From: an uncultured Megasphaera sp.
GTDB taxonomy: Bacteria; Bacillota; Negativicutes; Veillonellales; Megasphaeraceae
Direction of reading: 5' to 3'
NCBI GenBank assembly: GCA_900554215.1
Contig: USGG01000060.1
Coordinates: forward strand, 1 to 12,376
Length of the DNA stretch: 12,376 bases
Positions 8,520-12,376 of the stretch are shown in pieces. Numbering within the stretch: position 1 is the stretch's first letter; every line of letters starts with the position of its first letter. The notes under the pieces were generated by a model that was not told where the DNA came from, ran no database searches, and worked only from the letters and a program-made list of their open reading frames with translations. Made by a program: the position numbers and the translations under genes.

Positions 8520-8548
8520 ATCATAGCATAAAAGTACAAAAAGGGCAA
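8520..8548 (-). promoter_or_regulatory. Promoter of the T-box-glyQS operon
   Basis: On the minus strand TTGCCC (8548-8543), a 17-base spacer and TATGAT (8525-8520), with TGC just before the -10 box. It places the start near 8513. It shows that Block A sequence extends at least to 8548, because the promoter must belong with glyQS. Confidence 0.75.
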
Positions 8549-8578
8549 GCAGAAATCCGCATTTGCTGGCGGCCCCAG
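8549..8578 (-). terminator. Possible weak terminator downstream of the hybrid reading frame
   Basis: On the minus strand AGC-AAAT and ATTT-CT-GCT form a bulged stem around GCGG. A T-tract follows after TGCCC, overlapping the glyQ promoter spacer. The fold is imperfect and the call is weak. Confidence 0.3.
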
Positions 8579-10339
8579 TTACCGGCGGCGGTCATCCTTG
8601 TCGTCGTCGATAGGCTTTACGTCGATGGTCATACCCTTATGGCGGAAGCGTTCTTCCCGCATGGCCGCTTCATAACCGCGGCGGTAGGCGTCGTCGTCGG
8701 AGGAATTCTTTTTGCCTCTGAATTTGCGCCACAAGTGAGAAATAAGGGATACGATGACCAGCAGCAGGATGACAGGCGCGGCCAGGGCCAGCATGAGGCT
8801 GGAGACGGCCGCCGAGCCGCCCTCGTCGGGCAGCTGGTCATTGTAGCGGTTGATGGCCGACATGCTGGCCACGCTGATCTGCAGGGCCAGCGAGCAGGAG
8901 ACGTAGAACAGGTACAGGCCCATGCTGAAGATGTGCAGGCCCATGACGGCCAGCACCAGGGTCACCCAGAAGATGAAGGCGCTGCCCGACAGGATGGTGG
9001 ACTCAAGCTGGGTGCCAGCCTCCAGGGTGTGGCTCCTGGCGCGCCACAGACGGTGCAGGAGCATGAGCACCACCCAGGCGATGAGGGTCACCACCGGCGG
9101 CAGGGGCAGGTAGATCAGGATGTAGGAAAAGAGCGTCAGAGGGATGAGCTGCCACAGGGGGTTGTTGACGGCGGCCTTGTCCGGGTGCTGCAAGCGGCGC
9201 AGGTCCCAGGCCAGGAAGACTTCGCCGATGATGATGCTCAGGTTGCCCAGGGCCAGGAAGCAGCGGAACACATCCCCGTGGGCGGACAGCGACGAAGCCA
9301 GCAGGGACAGGCCCAGGCCGATCCAGGGCAGGCTCACATGGAACATGTGGCGGCCCACCTCGCCGTGGGTCCCGGAATGGCGCCAGCGACGGTAGAGCAC
9401 CATGCCGGTGAACAGCACCAGCAAAAGGCAAAGGGCGAAGCGCAGGCCGGCCGTATGCCAGTCGTCGGCGCTGACGGGGATCTCCACGGGCAGGCGCAGC
9501 TGGATGCCCTGCCAGACATATTGCAGGCGTTTGGGCACGGTCTCCCAGGTCTCGAGGCTGAGATAGGGCACCGGGCCTTGCAGATAGTAGTCCCGCCACA
9601 GCTGGGGCAGCATGGTGGCGATGTCTTTCTGTGCCTTCTTCAGGTCGGCCATCATGTCCTGGGTGGGCGACAGCACGGAATCATAGCGCTTGATGACGTC
9701 GGTCAGGCTTTTCTGGGCCTTGGTGACCTGGCGCGAGTAGTCGCGGATCTCGGCGTTGGACGGCAGATCCTTGGTCTCGGGCAGGCTCTCGGCCAGATGG
9801 TTGACGCGCTCCAGCAGGGAGTTGACGCTGTTGCGGGCCAGCAGCACGGGGTCGATGACCTGCTGCATCTGCTGCACGGTGAAGGAGATGCGGCGGTCCA
9901 GGGCCTCCAGCGGGTTGGGCCAGTTCTTGAACGTGTTGATGAGCAGGAGCAGGCGGCGGGCTTCCTCGACGATGGGCCGCGCCTGCTTGGACATGGTCTC
10001 CGCCTGCTTGTTGATGTCACGCACCAGGCCGCGCGTACTGCTGTTGATGTCGTCCAGCATGTCCTTCTGGCCGGCCCAGATGTTCTCCAGCGGGTCCACC
10101 GTGGGAGCCGCATCGGCTTCGGCAGGGGCGCTGGAAGCGGCTTTTTTGTCCTGGGCCTTGTCGTCCTTTTTGGCGTCGGCCTTGTCGTCGTTTTTCTGGG
10201 GCGCTTCGTCGGCCAGGGCACAAGTCGGGCCGACGAGGGAGGTCATCTCCCGGCAGGCGTCTCCGGAAAGGGCCGGCACGAGGCTGAGGACGGTCAGCAG
10301 CATGAGAACGGGCAGGGAACGGAACAGGCAGCGATACAT
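8579..10339 (-). CDS. Hybrid reading frame: MscS-type channel N-terminal region joined to an unrelated charged tail
   Basis: The 586-residue product starts at an ATG preceded by GAGGTG. It has a signal-like N-terminus (hydrophobic 9-24, possible cleavage after ALA at 43), a Lys/Asp/Ala-rich linker (about 45-80), and a long helical periplasmic-type region (about 85-250) recalling the N-terminal domains of large mechanosensitive channels. About seven hydrophobic segments follow (near 298-316, 333-352, 358-378, 395-413, 415-430, 450-490, 514-536). The conserved MscS pore helix and beta domain are absent. After residue 528 or so codon choice shifts to that of Block A, and the protein ends in a charged tail (RRGYEAAMREERFRHKG, then an Asp/Lys/Arg-rich end). 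I read it as a truncated Desulfovibrio-like channel gene joined in frame to the 3' end of a small Negativicutes gene that precedes glyQ. A genuine fusion is the less likely alternative. Confidence 0.6.
   Translation of the reverse strand: MYRCLFRSLPVLMLLTVLSLVPALSGDACREMTSLVGPTCALADEAPQKNDDKADAKKDDKAQDKKAASSAPAEADAAPTVDPLENIWAGQKDMLDDINSSTRGLVRDINKQAETMSKQARPIVEEARRLLLLINTFKNWPNPLEALDRRISFTVQQMQQVIDPVLLARNSVNSLLERVNHLAESLPETKDLPSNAEIRDYSRQVTKAQKSLTDVIKRYDSVLSPTQDMMADLKKAQKDIATMLPQLWRDYYLQGPVPYLSLETWETVPKRLQYVWQGIQLRLPVEIPVSADDWHTAGLRFALCLLLVLFTGMVLYRRWRHSGTHGEVGRHMFHVSLPWIGLGLSLLASSLSAHGDVFRCFLALGNLSIIIGEVFLAWDLRRLQHPDKAAVNNPLWQLIPLTLFSYILIYLPLPPVVTLIAWVVLMLLHRLWRARSHTLEAGTQLESTILSGSAFIFWVTLVLAVMGLHIFSMGLYLFYVSCSLALQISVASMSAINRYNDQLPDEGGSAAVSSLMLALAAPVILLLVIVSLISHLWRKFRGKKNSSDDDAYRRGYEAAMREERFRHKGMTIDVKPIDDDKDDRRR
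8750..8775. other. Probable junction of Block A and Block B
   Basis: To the left the minus-strand codons are mixed (GTA TCC CTT ATT TCT CAC TTG, AAA AAG AAT TCC). To the right nearly every codon ends in G or C (CTG, GCC, GTC). The switch falls in a CTGCTGCTG-type hydrophobic stretch that two unrelated membrane proteins could share, a plausible short overlap for mis-joining. The exact base cannot be fixed by eye; a join as far left as 8549-8578 is possible but fits the codon shift less well. Confidence 0.55.
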
Positions 10340-10357
10340 GGTCCACCTCAGGGAAAG

Positions 10358-10382
10358 GCCCCTGCCGGAAAGGGACAGGGGC
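10358..10382 (-). repeat. GC-rich hairpin upstream of the channel-like gene
   Basis: GCCCCTG and CAGGGGC form a perfect 7-bp stem with an 11-base loop, about 18 bases before the start codon on the minus strand. The tail CTTTCCC has few T. It may be the terminator of a lost upstream gene or part of the 5' untranslated region. Confidence 0.45.
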
Positions 10383-10475
10383 ATCATGACATTGAAAAGC
10401 CAGCAATAGCGCAAGATGTGCTGATTGAAAAGAGGTCTTCCTGTAAACATGCGGCTCCCCCCGGGAGCAGACGGA
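10383..10475. other. Probable junction of Block B and Block C
   Basis: A relatively AT-rich patch (10383-10450) separates the minus-strand Desulfovibrio-like gene from the plus-strand penicillin-binding protein fragment. The patch looks like the 5' intergenic region of the Block B gene. The Block C coding region begins without its N-terminal part, so the join should lie between the patch and the first recognisable protein-C codons. No repeat or mobile-element end is seen here. Confidence 0.55.
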
Positions 10476-11641
10476 TGGCCCGGCTTTACAAGCCCTTCCG
10501 TGCCCGGCATAGTGAGCTCATGTCCCAGAGCCTCTCTTCTTTCCTCCGTCAGGATGTCCCGGCCTCTGCTCCCAGGGCGGCTGTTGCCCTGCAACGCTTT
10601 TCCCCCGCCGACAGCGGGGCCGTGGGGGTGCAGCTGACCCTTTCCCGGGAGATCCAGCAGACCGCCGAAGCCGTGGCCAACGAGACGATGCAGAGCGGCT
10701 GCATCCTGGTGCTGGACACCGCCAACGCCAAGGTGCGGGCCTGCGTCAGCCGCCCCGGCTATGATCCGGAAAACATTTCGGACAGCCTGAACGCCCCAGA
10801 CAGCCCCCTGCTGGAACGGGCGTTCCAGTGTTATGCCGTGGGCTCGGTGTTCAAGCCGGTGCTGGCAGCGGCGCTGGAGGCAGGGGAGAGCGGCTTTGTC
10901 TACACCTGCCCCGGCTGGTGCGCGGTGGATGGCCGGATCTTCCGCTGTGCGGGCGGCATCCCCCATGGCGAGGTGGATCTGGCCGGTGCGCTGGAAAAGA
11001 GCTGCAACGGCTACTTCATCCGGCTGGGGCAGGTGCTGGGGGCCGATGCTGTCCGCGCCATGGCAGAGAAGTTGGGCTTCGGGCAGGCGATCCCGCTCAC
11101 CGATGCCCTGCACACGGCGGCGGGGGTCCTGCCGGAGCGGGAGGCTCTTGCGTCCAGCGGGGCCTACGCCAATTTCTGCTTTGGGCAGGGGGAGCTGCTG
11201 GCATCCCCCCTCCAGGTCGCCGCCATGATGAACACCATTGCCTGCGGGGGGATCTGCCGCACCCCGCTGCTGCTGGAGACCACTCTGGACGAGACCACCG
11301 GCGCGCCCCTCACGGCGCTTTCCCATGTCCGGAGCAGGCGGGTGCTTACAAAGCGTACCGCCGCCGCCCTGCAGGCCCTGCTGGCGGGTGTGGTGGCCGG
11401 GGGCACCGGCCATGAGGCCGCCCTGCCCGGCCAGACCGCGGCGGGAAAGACCGGCACGGCCCAGACCGGCCAGTTTTCCGGCGGCACAGAGCTGAAAAAT
11501 TACTGGTTTGCGGGCTTTGTCCCGGCAGAGCAGCCCCGCTATACCATCGTGGTGCTGCAGGACACGCAGGCCGAGCCTGCCTTTTCCAGCGCGGCCATCT
11601 TTGCCCGGGTGGCGGCAGGGCTGGAAATTCTGGCCCCGTAG
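10475..11641 (+). pseudogene. Penicillin-binding protein, class B-like transpeptidase (N-terminus missing)
   Basis: C-terminal part of a peptidoglycan DD-transpeptidase that cross-links cell-wall peptides. Numbering from the first in-frame ATG after the join (388 residues), the transpeptidase domain starts near VGVQLTLSREIQQTAEAV (50-67) and holds all three catalytic motifs: SVFK (S124 nucleophile, K127), SCN (176-178) and KTG (325-327). GQGELLASPLQVAAMMN (237-253) is also typical. The membrane anchor and dimerisation region, usually 150 or more residues, are absent. The first 45 residues match nothing I recognise, so the ATG is not trusted as a native start. The reading frame stays open further upstream only because it runs antisense to the GC-rich Block B gene. 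It is 99 bases upstream of secG. Truncation is most likely an assembly effect, not true gene decay. Confidence 0.85.
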
Positions 11642-11654
11642 CCCACGGTTTTTC

Positions 11655-11683
11655 TTGCATTTCCCGGCCTTTTGTGCTATCAT
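11655..11683 (+). promoter_or_regulatory. Promoter of secG
   Basis: TTGCAT (11655-11660), a 17-base spacer and TATCAT (11678-11683), with TGC before the -10 box. The predicted start near 11690 gives a leader of about 50 bases before the secG ATG. Confidence 0.75.
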
Positions 11684-11740
11684 ACACTTGTATTTGTATG
11701 CAGTCTCTATGAAACTAAAGATAAAAGGAGCGTTCCATCC

Positions 11741-11989
11741 ATGTCTGTCATTGAAATCGTCGGCGGTGCCATCCTGCTGGTCGTCTCGGCCGTCATCATC
11801 CTCCTCACCCTGATGCAGCACACCCACGGTCAGGGTCTGGCCGGTGCCATCAACGGTGGTGTGGGCGGTGCCAACAATGCACGCCTGACCCCTGCGGATC
11901 AGATGCTGGCCAAGGTGACCCGCATTGCAGGCATCGTGTTCTTTGTGGTGGCTATCCTGGCCTGTGTGTTCGCCAGCCGTCTGGCCTGA
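11741..11989 (+). CDS. secG: Protein translocase subunit SecG
   Basis: Small accessory subunit of the SecYEG channel in the cytoplasmic membrane, assisting protein export. The 82-residue product has the expected length and layout: membrane helix one (about 4-25, IEIVGGAILLVVSAVIILLTLMQ), a Gly/Ala/Asn-rich loop (HGQGLAGAINGGVGGANNARL), and helix two (about 60-80, VTRIAGIVFFVVAILACVFASRL). An AAAAGGAG site lies ten bases before the ATG, slightly long spacing. It has its own promoter and terminator and is followed by rnr, a common order in Firmicutes (secG-rnr-smpB). Confidence 0.95.
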   Translation: MSVIEIVGGAILLVVSAVIILLTLMQHTHGQGLAGAINGGVGGANNARLTPADQMLAKVTRIAGIVFFVVAILACVFASRLA

Positions 11990-12000
11990 GCACCCGTGTA

Positions 12001-12028
12001 CAGCCCCGTGTAAGGCGGGGCTGTTTTT
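12001..12028 (+). terminator. Intrinsic terminator of secG
   Basis: CAGCCCCG and CGGGGCTG form a perfect 8-bp stem with a 7-base loop, followed by five T. It lies 11 bases after the secG stop and before rnr. Confidence 0.93.
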
Positions 12029-12105
12029 CTGTCTGCAACCTCTCGTGGGAAAGATGTTGTCCGGGTTCCATTGGAGAATGCCGGAAAAGTGTTAAGGAGA
12101 AAAAT

Positions 12106-12376
12106 ATGTCATTACGCGATAAAATTGAACATGCCATCCAGAACCAGCCCTGCATGGTCAAGGACCTCAAGGCAAAGTTCGGCGGTGACCGTGCTGCGGA
12201 CCGCAAGGTGATGGAGGCTCTGGACGAGCTGGTGCACGACGCTGTGATCTGCCAGAAGTCCGGCGTGTTCTTCACTGCCCGCTCCGGCCGTGCCGAAAAG
12301 GCCCTGCCCTGCAAGGTGGTCAAGCTGGGCAAGAACTTTGCCTTTGTCATGCTGGAGGACGGCACCAGCGATATCT
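12106..12376 (+). CDS. rnr: Ribonuclease R (partial, C-terminus beyond the right edge)
   Basis: Processive 3'-5' exoribonuclease of the RNase II family, able to degrade structured RNA and acting in RNA turnover and trans-translation quality control. Only the first 90 codons are present. They form the N-terminal winged-helix-like region (MSLRDKIEHAIQNQPCMVKDLKAKFGGD, then RKVMEALDELVHDAVICQKSGVFF) and the start of the first cold-shock-type RNA-binding domain (GKNFAFVMLEDGTSDI). The catalytic RNB domain lies outside the window. An AAGGAG site six bases upstream supports this ATG. The call rests on the N-terminal pattern plus the position after secG, so it is good but not from catalytic residues. 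Confidence 0.85.
   Translation, partial: MSLRDKIEHAIQNQPCMVKDLKAKFGGDRAADRKVMEALDELVHDAVICQKSGVFFTARSGRAEKALPCKVVKLGKNFAFVMLEDGTSDI

Noticed and set aside
8750..10475. Insertion of a mobile element or genomic island
   Set aside because: There is no transposase, integrase, terminal inverted repeat, target duplication or tRNA attachment site. Both ends cut through genes in a way better explained by mis-assembly.
8639..11641. A 1000-codon open frame on the plus strand
   Set aside because: Only its last 390 or so codons (the transpeptidase) are real. The rest runs antisense to the GC-rich channel-like gene, is low-complexity (many Gln, Gly, His, Asp) and has no domain signature.
8579..11827. 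A 1082-codon open frame on the minus strand
   Set aside because: The part above 10339 is antisense to the penicillin-binding protein and crosses the right join. The channel-like gene has a good ribosome site and signal-like N-terminus at 10339, so the longer start was dropped.

Overview
The window reads as three blocks with different gene order, base composition and codon use, all resembling anaerobic gut bacteria. Taxon names are inferred from recalled protein and gene-order similarity, not from a search. Block A (1 to about 8750) looks like a Negativicutes member of the Megasphaera/Dialister type. Block B (about 8775 to 10400) looks like a Desulfovibrio-type Desulfobacterota: GC-rich, with one large membrane protein. 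Block C (about 10475 to 12376) looks like Faecalibacterium or another Ruminococcaceae. No transposase, integrase, attachment site or flanking repeat explains the joins, so a chimeric metagenomic contig is the simplest reading.

Block A lies entirely on the minus strand. In transcription order it holds a promoter and a glycine T-box leader (8544 down to 8264), glyQ and glyS (the two subunits of glycyl-tRNA synthetase, with abutting genes), a small exported protein of unknown function, an EamA/DMT-family transporter, rplS (ribosomal protein L19) with its own strong promoter and leader, a manganese-dependent CBS-type inorganic pyrophosphatase, and the first three quarters of the DNA helicase gene pcrA, which runs off the left edge. 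Several hairpin terminators are clear. Two genes (the EamA transporter and pcrA) sit directly downstream of a terminator with no obvious promoter.

Block B is one minus-strand reading frame. It has a signal sequence, a Lys/Asp/Ala-rich linker, a helical periplasmic region and several membrane segments, like the N-terminal part of a large MscS-type mechanosensitive channel. It lacks the conserved channel domain. Its last 55 or so codons look like Block A, so the frame appears to be an in-frame hybrid created at the join.

Block C lies on the plus strand. It holds the C-terminal transpeptidase part of a class B-like penicillin-binding protein with its N-terminus missing at the join, then secG (protein export) with a good promoter and terminator, then the start of rnr (RNase R), cut by the right edge.

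I see no credible new multi-gene system. The main result is the mosaic structure. Secondary points are the glycine T-box, a hairpin at the likely 5' end of the exported-protein mRNA, an inverted repeat around the glyS stop codon, and the L19 leader.
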